Assembly (NCBI RefSeq): GCF_014873855.1
Contig: NZ_JADBEL010000027.1
Coordinates: 1-48,537, forward strand
Direction: 5' to 3'
Length of the DNA stretch: 48,537 nt
Source of the DNA: Sporosarcina limicola
GTDB lineage: Bacteria; Bacillota; Bacilli; Bacillales_A; Planococcaceae
Shown: piece after piece, positions 1 through 10,587 of the stretch
Layout: each line of letters begins with the position of its first letter
Numbering within the stretch: the stretch's first letter is position 1
Notes under the pieces: model-generated
Database searches by the model: none
Told to the model about the DNA's origin: nothing
What the model saw: the letters and a program-made list of their open reading frames with translations, nothing else
Program-made: the position numbers and the translations under genes

Positions 1-117
1 TTCAGTGGTAAACACGTTGGCAATGAGTGGTACAATTCGTGGCAATCGCTGGTACAAACTATGGCAGAAGTGGTACATTCTCTTGGCTGTAATCATTCTC
101 CCATACCCAGGTGTACA
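1..117 (-). mobile_element. Terminus of an IS21-family-like insertion sequence
   Basis: Four imperfect copies of a 21-22 bp unit start at 6, 28, 50 and 71 (TGGTAAACAC, TGGTACAATT, TGGTACAAAC, TGGTACATTC), most followed by TGGCA. Read on the minus strand the block starts with TGTACACC at 117 and continues with TTGTACCA...TTGCCA units. Multiple ~20-bp transposase-binding repeats inside ends that start TG and finish CA are typical of IS21-family elements; that is family knowledge. The block ends where the DUF72 reading frame loses similarity to its family, so it looks like one end of an element inserted into that gene. The istA/istB genes would lie outside the window on the left. The exact boundary at 117 is inferred. 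Confidence 0.5.
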
Positions 118-250
118 ATGCATAAAAGGTAGAATCTAATTCGACGATTGGAAAGTGGGCGCTATAATCAATCAACTTTTCTTTCGCTGATGAAGATGGA
201 TGGTACACATCCGGATGATCTCCCCAACCTGTCAATCCAATTTGAATCAT
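118..250 (-). pseudogene. DUF72 family protein (YunF-like), 5' remnant
   Basis: The first ~45 residues, starting MIQIGLTGWGDHPDVYHP and running to VELDSTFYAL, match the N-terminus of the DUF72 family (TIM-barrel proteins of unknown function, B. subtilis YunF), which usually has about 250-280 residues. After FYAL the frame runs into low-similarity sequence and stops at 59, exactly where the IS21-like repeats begin. The real start is the ATG at 250 with AAGGGGGAG five bases upstream; the GTG at 256 lies too close to that ribosome site. The gene is therefore a promoter-proximal fragment cut by insertion and is unlikely to be functional. The rest of the gene may survive beyond the left edge. Confidence 0.7.
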
Positions 251-265
251 ACCCACTCCCCCTTT

Positions 266-297
266 CTTATGCTATGATAGTACTATCATAGCATAAG
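266..297. promoter_or_regulatory. Perfect 32-bp palindrome upstream of the DUF72 remnant
   Basis: CTTATGCTATGATAGT followed directly by its exact reverse complement, centred on AGTACT. It ends 16 bp before the DUF72 ATG, immediately upstream of the ribosome site. A perfect palindrome here may be a dimeric repressor operator or a transcript hairpin. There is no strong T-run, so a terminator is less likely. Confidence 0.55.
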
Positions 298-371
298 AAT
301 CCTAACTATTTATTACTGTATTGCCTTACCAGTAACCTTCACGACACTAATCCAACCGATTTATTTCAAAC

Positions 372-400
372 AAAAAACCGACCATAAATGTCGGTTTTTC
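372..400 (-). terminator. Rho-independent terminator, probably the original sufB terminator
   Basis: An AAAACCGAC / GTCGGTTTT stem with a short loop and a T-run on the minus strand. It lies just downstream of the displaced 36-bp sufB 3' fragment at 409-444, so it is probably the terminator that followed sufB before the Fic module was inserted. Confidence 0.75.
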
Positions 401-408
401 TTTATGTT

Positions 409-444
409 TTTATCCAATAGAACCTTCCATCTCGAATTTAATGA
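409..444 (-). repeat. Displaced copy of the sufB 3' end (36-bp direct repeat)
   Basis: These 36 bp are identical to 1483-1518, the last codons and TAA of sufB. Reading on the minus strand it encodes the terminal SufB residues and the stop, but no upstream sufB sequence is attached. With the intact sufB end it brackets the Fic toxin/antitoxin pair, so it resembles an attachment-site duplication or recombination scar. The sequence between it and the fic stop codon (445-578) shows no gene. Confidence 0.85.
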
Positions 445-578
445 TTTTCATGTACGAAAACACTGATGAATATAAGGTTTCCGAAAAATCACTACCGATA
501 TCAAACGATTCACAGCGAAACGCAATAGGCAAAAAATAGGCACAGAATCATTGTCGAGAAAGTATAAGAAAATAACCA

Positions 579-1157
579 TTAATGAGGATTCAATGTGTCT
601 TCTAAAAGCTTTTTCAAGAGAGATTCATCTGTTACCGATTGAATCATTGCTTGCATATATATTCGTGGGTCTATATTTTGAAAATTCCAATCAAATCCGT
701 GACTACGTGCAACTTCTCTGATCACGATACGGAGAGTTCTCCCGTTTCCTTCTCGAAACAGATGAATGATATTGAGTTCCGTTTTGTAGTATGTAAGACG
801 TTCAGCAGCTTGTTCGATACTTTCCCATCTCTGTTCTTTTTGGAGTTGCTCTGTTAAAGCTTTTAAGTTAGATTCAATGTCCTCAGCTTGGCAAAATCGG
901 GTGTGTCCCTTCATCAATTGAACATCCCGTATTTGTCCTGCAAAAGGATATACATCTTGAAATAAAAAGAAATGTAATTGCTTTATAGTTTTAGTTTTTA
1001 GGGGAAGTAACCATTCAAAACCGTCTACTTCAAGTTGTGAAGATCGAATAGAAAAAGCAACTGTTTCAAGTTGCTCTAATTGTTCGTGCGAAGTAGCACC
1101 AAATAAATTATGCTTTAGTAAATAATCTCCTTGATCCTCGGTATTATACTTACTCAT
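579..1157 (-). CDS. Fic-domain protein (AMPylase toxin type)
   Basis: A 192-residue protein carrying the Fic active-site motif HLFREGNGRTLR, with the catalytic His at about residue 132; the family pattern is HxFx(D/E)GNGRxxR. Fic enzymes usually transfer AMP from ATP to a target-protein hydroxyl; class I members act as toxins held in check by a small partner encoded upstream. The PFAGQIRD stretch near residue 71 is the usual segment before the catalytic helix in short, single-domain Fic toxins. An antitoxin-sized gene lies directly upstream and overlaps this start by ATGA, indicating translational coupling. I see no inhibitory (S/T)xxxE(G/N) helix inside the protein itself, consistent with class I. 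The cellular target cannot be read from sequence. Confidence 0.85.
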   Translation of the reverse strand: MSKYNTEDQGDYLLKHNLFGATSHEQLEQLETVAFSIRSSQLEVDGFEWLLPLKTKTIKQLHFFLFQDVYPFAGQIRDVQLMKGHTRFCQAEDIESNLKALTEQLQKEQRWESIEQAAERLTYYKTELNIIHLFREGNGRTLRIVIREVARSHGFDWNFQNIDPRIYMQAMIQSVTDESLLKKLLEDTLNPH

Positions 1158-1318
1158 CTTGAAATTAGCCCTTGAATCAATTCAGACGTTATTTTTTGTT
1201 TACTTTGAACCACCTCAACGACTTTATGTTGAAGTTCTAATGGGAGTGACATATTTTCTAAACGAAGATTATGCAGAATTTGTTGAAACTCTTTCGATTC
1301 TACTGATAATTTCAACAT
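1154..1318 (-). CDS. Small antitoxin-like partner of the Fic protein
   Basis: A 54-residue protein starting MLKLSVESKEFQQILHNL and ending QGLISR. The ATG is preceded by GAGGAGG at a 7-base spacing, a strong ribosome site. Its TGA overlaps the fic ATG (ATGA), so the two are translationally coupled, the standard antitoxin-toxin order of class I Fic systems (VbhA/VbhT type). The predicted helix with HNLRLEN resembles the inhibitory motif (S/T)xxxE(G/N) except that Asn replaces Ser/Thr; this is a tentative match. The name antitoxin rests on position, size and coupling rather than on clear sequence homology. Confidence 0.65.
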   Translation of the reverse strand: MLKLSVESKEFQQILHNLRLENMSLPLELQHKVVEVVQSKQKITSELIQGLISR

Positions 1319-1352
1319 TCGAAGTCCTCCTCTTCTCTTGATTGTTAAGCTT

Positions 1353-1358
1353 ATTATA
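1353..1358 (-). promoter_or_regulatory. Candidate -10 box of the antitoxin-fic operon
   Basis: TATAAT on the minus strand, 35 bases before the antitoxin ATG. The -35 region 17 bases further upstream is weak. Suggests the Fic pair has its own promoter independent of suf. Confidence 0.4.
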
Positions 1359-1443
1359 TCATATGTACCTTAGAGATAAATAAACAGATGACTTATTTTC
1401 ATAGCAAAGTTGTTTTACCATTATCGATACTTCGAATGAAAAT

Positions 1444-1473
1444 ACCCCGTCACAAATATTGATGTGACGGGGT
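1444..1473 (-). terminator. Terminator now following sufB
   Basis: ACCCCGTCAC / GTGACGGGGT stem followed on the minus strand by ATTTTC. It lies between sufB and the Fic operon and ends transcription of suf. Since another terminator follows the displaced sufB end at 409, this one may have arrived with the inserted module. Confidence 0.8.
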
Positions 1474-1483
1474 TTATTAATGT

Positions 1484-2881
1484 TTATCCAATAGAACCTT
1501 CCATCTCGAATTTAATGAGACGATTCATCTCTACTGCATATTCCATCGGTAATTCTTTTGTAAACGGTTCAATGAAGCCCATGACAATCATTTCAGTTGC
1601 TTCTAGTTCAGGAACACCACGGCTCATTAAATAGAAGAGTTGCTCCTCTGAAACTTTAGAAACTTTTGCTTCATGCTCAAGTGAAACGTTATTATTCAAG
1701 ATTTCATTATACGGAATCGTATCAGATGTCGACAGATTATCCATGATCAACGTGTCGCACTCGATGTTGGCGCGTGCGCCGTCTGCTTTTCGTCCGAAAT
1801 GAACGATACCGCGATACGTCACTTTTCCACCATGTTGAGAAATCGATTTCGATACGATTGTGGAAGACGTATTCGGAGCCAAGTGCATCATTTTCGCACC
1901 CGCGTCCTGATGTTGCCCTTTTCCAGCAAGTGCAATCGACAATGTCATTCCACGTGAGCCTTCCCCTTTAAGGATGACTGCAGGATACTTCATCGTCAAT
2001 TTCGAACCGATGTTACCATCAATCCATTCCATCGTTGCATTCGCATCACATACTGCACGCTTCGTAACGAGATTATAGACGTTGTTCGCCCAGTTTTGGA
2101 TTGTTGTATAGCGGCAATAAGCGTCTTTTTTGATAATGATTTCTACAACCGCACTATGAAGTGAGTTTGTCGTGTAAACAGGTGCCGTACATCCTTCGAC
2201 GTAATGCACACTCGCTCCTTCATCGACAATAATCAGTGTACGTTCAAACTGACCCATGTTTTCCGAATTAATGCGGAAATAGGCTTGTAATGGTGTATCT
2301 ACTTTTACGCCTGGTGGTACGTAAATGAATGATCCACCCGACCAAACAGCCGAGTTCAATGCAGAAAACTTGTTATCAGAATTCGGGATGATTGTACCAA
2401 AATACTTTTTGAATAACTCTTCATTTTCCTTAAGTGCCGAATCCGTATCCTTGAAGACAATCCCTAAGTCTGTAAGTTCTTGCTTCATATTATGATAAAC
2501 AACTTCTGATTCATATTGAGCGGAAACGCCTGCAAGGTATTTTTGCTCTGCTTCTGGAATTCCGAGTTTATCAAACGTACGCTTGATTTCTTCCGGAACT
2601 TCATCCCACGACTTTTCTGTCGCTTCAGAAGGTTTTACATAATAAGTAATTTCGTCGAAATTGAGTGAGTTAAGATCTCCACCCCATTGTGGCATTGGCA
2701 TTTTGTAGAACATTTCCAATGATTTTATACGGTAGTTGAACATCCATTCAGGCTCTTCTTTCATCCGTGAAATCGTTTCAACAATTTCACGCGTCAAGCC
2801 ACGTTTGGAACGAAAAACAGATACGTCTTTGTCAGCAAAACCATATTTGTAATCGCCGATATCCGGCATTTTTTTAGCCAT
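1484..2881 (-). CDS. sufB: Fe-S cluster assembly scaffold protein SufB
   Basis: A 465-residue SufB, the length usual in Bacilli, starting [15 protein letters not shown]. With SufC and SufD it forms the SufBC2D complex on which [4Fe-4S] clusters are built in the cytosol. The beta-helix core includes the [17 protein letters not shown] region that carries a conserved Cys, and the C-terminus ends [14 protein letters not shown]. The ATG at 2881 is chosen over the GTG at 2884 because GGAGG sits at a 7-base spacing from it. It is the last gene of sufCDSUB, 15 bp after sufU. Its final 36 bp are duplicated at 409-444. Confidence 0.96.
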   Translation of the reverse strand: MAKKMPDIGDYKYGFADKDVSVFRSKRGLTREIVETISRMKEEPEWMFNYRIKSLEMFYKMPMPQWGGDLNSLNFDEITYYVKPSEATEKSWDEVPEEIKRTFDKLGIPEAEQKYLAGVSAQYESEVVYHNMKQELTDLGIVFKDTDSALKENEELFKKYFGTIIPNSDNKFSALNSAVWSGGSFIYVPPGVKVDTPLQAYFRINSENMGQFERTLIIVDEGASVHYVEGCTAPVYTTNSLHSAVVEIIIKKDAYCRYTTIQNWANNVYNLVTKRAVCDANATMEWIDGNIGSKLTMKYPAVILKGEGSRGMTLSIALAGKGQHQDAGAKMMHLAPNTSSTIVSKSISQHGGKVTYRGIVHFGRKADGARANIECDTLIMDNLSTSDTIPYNEILNNNVSLEHEAKVSKVSEEQLFYLMSRGVPELEATEMIVMGFIEPFTKELPMEYAVEMNRLIKFEMEGSIG

Positions 2882-2896
2882 CACTATTCCTCCGTT

Positions 2897-5866
<2,970 letters not shown>

Positions 5867-5885
5867 TTTGAATCGTCCCCCTCTC

Positions 5886-6665
5886 TTAAGCTTCCTGCCC
5901 GACAGTCTCGTCTTCAATACCTAGTTCTTCTTTAATCCAGTCGTATCCTTGCTCTTCAAGTTTACGTGCTAATTCAGCACCACCTGATTTAACGACTTTC
6001 CCTTGCATCATTACATGTACATGGTCTGGCGTAATATAATCAAGAAGACGTTGATAGTGCGTGATAATCAAGCAGCCAAAGTCTTCCCCACGCATTTCAT
6101 TGATGCCTTTTGAAACGATTTTCAATGCATCAATATCGAGACCAGAGTCAATTTCATCTAGGATTGCAAATTTAGGTTTTAACATAGTAAGCTGAAGAAT
6201 TTCGTTACGCTTTTTCTCTCCGCCTGAAAAACCTTCATTCAAATAACGCGTTGCCATATCTTCGTCCATTTCAAGTATTTCCATTTTCTTGTCAAGTTCG
6301 CGGATGAATTTCATCAATGGAATTTCATCGCCTTCTTCACGTTGTGCATTAATAGCCGAACGCAAGAAATCAGCATTCGTAACACCTGTAATTTCACTTG
6401 GGTATTGCATTCCCAAGAAGATGCCGGCACGAGCACGCTCGTCCACAGCCATTTCAAGTACGTCTTCACCGTCAAGTGTAACCGTTCCTGCTGTCACTTC
6501 ATATTTAGGATGCCCCATAATCGCTTGGGCGAGGGTAGATTTACCTGTACCGTTCGGACCCATGATCGCATGAATCTCATTCGTATTGATCGTCAAATTG
6601 ACGCCTTTCAATATTTCCTTGCCTTCGATTTCGACATGAAGACCTTTAATGTCTAAAACTGTCAT
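5886..6665 (-). CDS. sufC: Fe-S cluster assembly ATPase SufC
   Basis: A 259-residue ABC-type ATPase that dimerises on SufB-SufD and drives their rearrangement during cluster assembly. Walker A is GPNGTGKST at residues 36-44, the signature is FSGGEKKRNEI, and Walker B reads FAILDEIDSGLD, the SufC form with Glu-Ile-Asp-Ser. It has no membrane partner, as expected. First gene of the suf operon, with a 246-bp upstream region containing two inverted repeats. Confidence 0.97.
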   Translation of the reverse strand: MTVLDIKGLHVEIEGKEILKGVNLTINTNEIHAIMGPNGTGKSTLAQAIMGHPKYEVTAGTVTLDGEDVLEMAVDERARAGIFLGMQYPSEITGVTNADFLRSAINAQREEGDEIPLMKFIRELDKKMEILEMDEDMATRYLNEGFSGGEKKRNEILQLTMLKPKFAILDEIDSGLDIDALKIVSKGINEMRGEDFGCLIITHYQRLLDYITPDHVHVMMQGKVVKSGGAELARKLEEQGYDWIKEELGIEDETVGQEA

Positions 6666-6691
6666 TCCAATACCTCCAATATGCTACAGAT

Positions 6692-6726
6692 GAATGGAAA
6701 TCCATTCTCAATTAGTATCATTCTAA
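6692..6726 (-). promoter_or_regulatory. Inverted repeats in the sufC upstream region
   Basis: Two elements 27-61 bp upstream of the sufC start. GAATGG-AAAT-CCATTC (6692-6707) is a 6-bp inverted repeat. TTAGTATCATTCTAA (6712-6726) has a 7-1-7 layout and matches TTATAATNATTATAA, the Fur/PerR-family box, at 11 of 14 positions. The match is by eye and the regulator is not established. The rest of 6727-6870 is AT-rich and probably holds the suf promoter. Confidence 0.35.
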
Positions 6727-6873
6727 TCTTAGCTTATTAAACAGTGCCTTGCAAATCATTGAGAATCGCTTAAATTTGTCTGAACGCACTCACTCCAATA
6801 CTTCTCACTACCTTTCCTATAATTTAAATTTATTTTCAATTATCTTTGGCTTATTGAGAATTAAGGCAATGTA

Positions 6874-6903
6874 AAAGCCGGCACACAAGGTACCGGCCTT
6901 TAT
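6874..6903 (-). terminator. Terminator of the DAACS symporter gene
   Basis: AGGCCGGTA / TGCCGGCTTTT hairpin just downstream of the symporter stop, ending with a T-run on the minus strand. Confidence 0.8.
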
Positions 6904-6911
6904 TTATTCGT

Positions 6912-8117
6912 TTATTCTAGTTTTGGGTTACTACCCTTTTCTTCTTTTGTAAAGCTATCTACGACGATTGCAAGTGCTCCGTCGCCTGTCACGTTTGTTG
7001 CTGTGCCAAAACTATCTTGCGCCATGTATAGCGCAATCATAAGTGCAATCATTGTTTCATCGAAATCGAGCATTTTAGCAAGAAGACCCACTGCCGCTAT
7101 AACCGCGCCACCGGGAACTCCTGGTGCCGCTATCATTGTAACGCCAAGCATCAGTATGAACGGTAAAAATTTGGTGAATTCAATCGGCACCCCATTCATG
7201 AGCATGACCCCAATTGAACAAGATATAAGCGTAATCGTACTTCCCGATAAGTGAATCGTCGCAAAAAGCGGAATTGTAAAACCAGACACCCTCTCAGATA
7301 CACCCGCTTTACGAGCCTGCCTTAGTGTAACTGGAATCGTTGCGGCAGACGACTGCGTGCCGATTGCCGTCATATAAGCAGGAGCCATTGTCTTCATTAA
7401 AGAAAATGGATTCCGTTTGGATATAGAGCCAGCAATCGAATACTGAATCAGCAACATAATGAAATGGAGACCAATAATCATAATGAATACCATCGCAAAT
7501 ACGGAAAGAACTTTTGCAACCTGACCACTGTACGTCATGTTGAGGAATATTCCGAAGATATGGAACGGTAAAAGTGGAATAATAACAAATGATATCACTT
7601 TTTCAATCAATACATTAAATTCATCAAACACAGCAAGTAATGATTTACTGCCGATGGAAGCCATCCCAATTCCGAAAATAAATGCGAGTAATAACGCTGA
7701 CATGACCCCCATAATCGGAGTCATTTCTAATTCGAAAAATGTTAGCGCAGGATTCCTTCCTGTATTTCCAACAATTGAATCCTTAACTCCCCCAACAAAA
7801 TTCGGCAACAAGGTTGTTGCTGCAAGGTATGCAAGAATCCCTGCCGTAATTGTTGATATGTAAGCAAAAACTGTCGCAAGACCAAGAAGCTTCCCGGATC
7901 CTTTTCCGAGTTTAGCAATCCCGGGTGCGATGAACGCGATAATAATAAGGGGCACAACAAAGTTTAGAAATCCACCAAAAATCATATTGAATGTCGCAAA
8001 AAACCTAACAAATCCTTTTGCGAACCCTTCATGTATCTCCGGCACAAGTAATCCCAGTCCGACTGCCAGTGCGATAGCAATTACAATACGCCATATGAGG
8101 CCGATTTTGAACTTCAT
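6912..8117 (-). CDS. Dicarboxylate/amino acid:cation symporter (DAACS) family protein
   Basis: A 401-residue multi-span membrane protein of the GltP/SstT/DctA superfamily, which imports amino acids or dicarboxylates with Na+ or H+. The HP1 serine motif is GTQSSAATIPV and the TM8 motif is DSFGTATNVTGDGA. Two positions differ from acidic-substrate carriers. The TM7 NMDGT cation motif is replaced by IHLSGST, and the TM8 arginine that binds the substrate side-chain carboxylate (in the usual DRxRTxxN) is Gly. The substrate is therefore more likely neutral than glutamate, aspartate or succinate; this is inference. GAGGAGG precedes the ATG. It stands alone, with its own terminator, and the 41-bp repeat array begins about 125 bp upstream. 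Confidence 0.85.
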   Translation of the reverse strand: MKFKIGLIWRIVIAIALAVGLGLLVPEIHEGFAKGFVRFFATFNMIFGGFLNFVVPLIIIAFIAPGIAKLGKGSGKLLGLATVFAYISTITAGILAYLAATTLLPNFVGGVKDSIVGNTGRNPALTFFELEMTPIMGVMSALLLAFIFGIGMASIGSKSLLAVFDEFNVLIEKVISFVIIPLLPFHIFGIFLNMTYSGQVAKVLSVFAMVFIMIIGLHFIMLLIQYSIAGSISKRNPFSLMKTMAPAYMTAIGTQSSAATIPVTLRQARKAGVSERVSGFTIPLFATIHLSGSTITLISCSIGVMLMNGVPIEFTKFLPFILMLGVTMIAAPGVPGGAVIAAVGLLAKMLDFDETMIALMIALYMAQDSFGTATNVTGDGALAIVVDSFTKEEKGSNPKLE

Positions 8118-8241
8118 TCCATCATCCTCCTCATGATTCTTTTCTCATTTGTGAGACAACTCAACACTATCACAATGAATATACTATGTGAATGATAATT
8201 TTATTTTTCAGTGAATCTATTTCCTAACACAACTTGATTTT

Positions 8242-8958
8242 TTAATTGGTCGCTTGTCTGCTTAATTGGTCGCTCAGCTAGTGAAATCGGTCGCTTGTTT
8301 TCTTAATTGGTCGCTTCGCTAGCGGAATCAGTCGCTTGATTTCTTAATTGGTCGCTTCGCTAGTGGAATCAGTCGCTTGATTTCTTAATTGGTCGCTTCG
8401 CTAGTGGAATCAGTCGCTTGATTTTTTAATTGGTCGCTTCGCTAGTGGAATCAGTCGCTTGATTTTTTAATTGGTCGCTTCGCTAGTGGAATCAGTCGCT
8501 TGATTGCTTAATTGGTCGCTCAGCTAGTGAAATCGGTCGCTTGTTTTCTTAATTGGTCGCTTCGCTAGCGGAATCAGTCGCTTGATTTCTTAATTGGTCG
8601 CTTCGCTAGTGGAATCGGTCGCTTGATTTTTTAATTGGTCGCTTCGTTTGCGGAATCAGTCGCTTGATTTCTTAATTGGTCGCTTCGCTAGTGGAAACGG
8701 TCGCTTGATTTTTTAATTGGTCGCTTCGCTAGTGGAATCAGTCGCTTGATTGCTTAATTGGTCGCTTCGCTAGTGGAATCGGTCGCTTGTTTGCTTGATT
8801 GGTCGCTTCGCTAGCGGAATCAGTCACTTGCTTTTTTAATTGGTCGCTTCGCTAGCGGAATCAGTCGCTTGATTTTTTAATTGGTCGCTTCGCTAGTGGA
8901 ATCAGTCACTTGATTGCTTAATTGGTCGCTTCGCTAGTGGAAACGGTCGCTTATACTA
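8242..8958. repeat. 41-bp tandem repeat array, 17 full units plus a half unit
   Basis: A half unit at 8242 is followed by full units starting TTAATTGGTCGC (once TTGATTGGTCGC, at 8795) every 41 bp from 8262 to 8918, without a single indel; all variation is substitution. Each unit has two halves, AATTGGTCGCTTCGCTAGTGG and AATCAGTCGCTTGATTTCTT, sharing GTCGCTT about 20 bp apart. Units 1-2 (8262, 8303) and 7-8 (8508, 8549) are the same variants, showing a 246-bp higher-order duplication. Stop codons close every frame, so it is not coding; there are no unique spacers, so it is not CRISPR. It fills the gap between the symporter gene and the metQ terminator. A shorter array of the same unit is at 43788. 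Confidence 0.95.
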
Positions 8959-8981
8959 CAAATTAATGGATTCTCGCAGAC

Positions 8982-9017
8982 AAAAAAACTCCGACGATCA
9001 ACTAACAATCGACGGAG
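8982..9017 (-). terminator. Terminator of the metNIQ operon
   Basis: CTCCGTCGAT / ATCGTCGGAG stem followed by a run of seven T on the minus strand, 12 bp after the metQ stop. Confidence 0.85.
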
Positions 9018-9029
9018 CAGGCAGTATTA

Positions 9030-9839
9030 TTATTTTACAGGAACAACCGAGCCGCCCCACTCTTCTAGGATGAAGTCTTGAATTTCTTTTGACCTCAACA
9101 CTTCGACTAATGCTTTGATCGCATCGCTGTTTTCGTCGCCTTCTTTAACAGCAATGATGTTGACGTAGGGCGAGTCAGTATCTTCGATGGCGATCGAATC
9201 TTTGCGTGGATTCAAACCTGCGTCAATTGCATAGTTCGAATTGATTAATAGTGCATCGCCTTCGTCATTCTTGTAAAGCTGTGACATAAGGGCAGGGTCG
9301 TAGTTTGCATCGAATTTCAAGTTTTTTGGATTATCGACGATATCTTTCACTTCGGCTTTTACTTTATCTATTCCATCGGCTAGTTTAATAAGCCCTTTTG
9401 ATTCAAGCATTGCTAAGACTCGTCCATGGTCAGCTACCGAGTTGCTGATTAGAATTACTGCTTCTTCAGGTAGTTCTTCAATCGATTTGTATTTTTTCGA
9501 ATATAGACCAATTGGCTCAATATGGATAGCACCTGCATTTGCAAATTTATATCCATGATCTGCAATTTGTGCTTCAAAATACGGAATGTGCTGGAAAAAA
9601 TTCGCTTCAATTTCTCCGGAGTCAAGATCCGGATTCAAAAAATTATAATCTGGGTATGACTTGATAACAAGCTCGATTCCTTTTTCCTTCAATAGTGGTT
9701 TTACTTTTTCAAGGATGATTGTGTGTGGTGTATATGAAGCACCTATGATAATTTTATCGTCGCTACCACTTTTCCCACCGCACGCCACTAATGCAAGTGC
9801 ACTTACAGCCAATAAAATTCCAAATGTAAATTTCTTCAT
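9030..9839 (-). CDS. metQ: Methionine ABC transporter substrate-binding lipoprotein
   Basis: A 269-residue NlpA/MetQ family lipoprotein that binds methionine outside the membrane and delivers it to MetI. The signal peptide ends in the lipobox LVAC with the lipidated Cys at residue 20. Family features include the GASYTPHTIILEKVKPLL opening strand, PDYNFLNPDL and a C-terminal LEEWGGSVVPVK. It is the last gene of metN-metI-metQ, 73 bp after metI. B. subtilis yusA (metQ) is the equivalent. Confidence 0.93.
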   Translation of the reverse strand: MKKFTFGILLAVSALALVACGGKSGSDDKIIIGASYTPHTIILEKVKPLLKEKGIELVIKSYPDYNFLNPDLDSGEIEANFFQHIPYFEAQIADHGYKFANAGAIHIEPIGLYSKKYKSIEELPEEAVILISNSVADHGRVLAMLESKGLIKLADGIDKVKAEVKDIVDNPKNLKFDANYDPALMSQLYKNDEGDALLINSNYAIDAGLNPRKDSIAIEDTDSPYVNIIAVKEGDENSDAIKALVEVLRSKEIQDFILEEWGGSVVPVK

Positions 9840-9912
9840 CTTATATACTCTCCTTTTCTAATAGCAAAATTTAATATTTTTTTTGGCAAACTCTGGAGTT
9901 AAAACCTTTTCA

Positions 9913-10587
9913 TTATCTTTTATCGAATCTTTTTATCAAAACGTCCCCAATGAACTGGATAATGAAAACAATAATTAAGATGAGGATTGTTGCCATTATT
10001 GTTATGTCATTACGATTTCGTTGGAATCCCTCGAAATATGCAAGTGTGCCAAGTCCTCCTGCGCCAATTGCCCCTGCCATTGCCGTATACCCAACGAGTG
10101 CAATCGCCGTTACCGTGATACCCGAAAGTAGCGCAGGCATTGATTCAGCAAGCAGCACTTTAAAAATAATAGTCCTTGTCTTAGCTCCCATCGATTTAGC
10201 AGCTTCAATAACGCCTTTATCAATCTCTTGTAGCGCAATCAATACCATCCGAGCATAAAACGGTGCAGCACCAATAATCAATGCGGGTAAAGCTGCGTCA
10301 GGTCCCCGAATCGTACCAATTAAAAACTTCGTGAATGGGATAAGCAAAATAATTAAAATGATGAATGGAATCGACCGATAAACGTTGACAATCGCACCGA
10401 TAATCACGTTGACGATTTTATTTGACCATAGTTGACGCGGTCCTGATAGGAAGAGCAGTACGCCGAGTGCAAGTCCAATAACAAAAGTAAAAAATGTCGA
10501 AACGGCCGTCATATACAACGTCTGTTGCGTCGCTTCCCACATTTTCTCCCAATCGACATGTGGGAAAAGGTTTTCAATCACTACCAA
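9913..10587 (-). CDS. metI: Methionine ABC transporter permease
   Basis: A 224-residue inner-membrane permease with about five spans. The EAA loop that docks the ATPase is visible as EAAKSMGAKTRTIIFKVLL. It forms the channel of the MetNIQ importer. The ATG overlaps the 3' end of metN by 14 bp, indicating coupling; GGAGGTG lies upstream. B. subtilis calls the orthologue MetP/YusB. Confidence 0.93.
   Translation of the reverse strand: MVVIENLFPHVDWEKMWEATQQTLYMTAVSTFFTFVIGLALGVLLFLSGPRQLWSNKIVNVIIGAIVNVYRSIPFIILIILLIPFTKFLIGTIRGPDAALPALIIGAAPFYARMVLIALQEIDKGVIEAAKSMGAKTRTIIFKVLLAESMPALLSGITVTAIALVGYTAMAGAIGAGGLGTLAYFEGFQRNRNDITIMATILILIIVFIIQFIGDVLIKRFDKR

Noticed and set aside
1483..1518. The sufB repeat as a tRNA-type attachment site
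   Set aside because: The repeat is protein-coding sequence and no tRNA is present; only the general 3'-end insertion geometry is retained.
8242..8958. CRISPR array
   Set aside because: Repeats are directly adjacent, with no unique spacers, and there are no cas genes.
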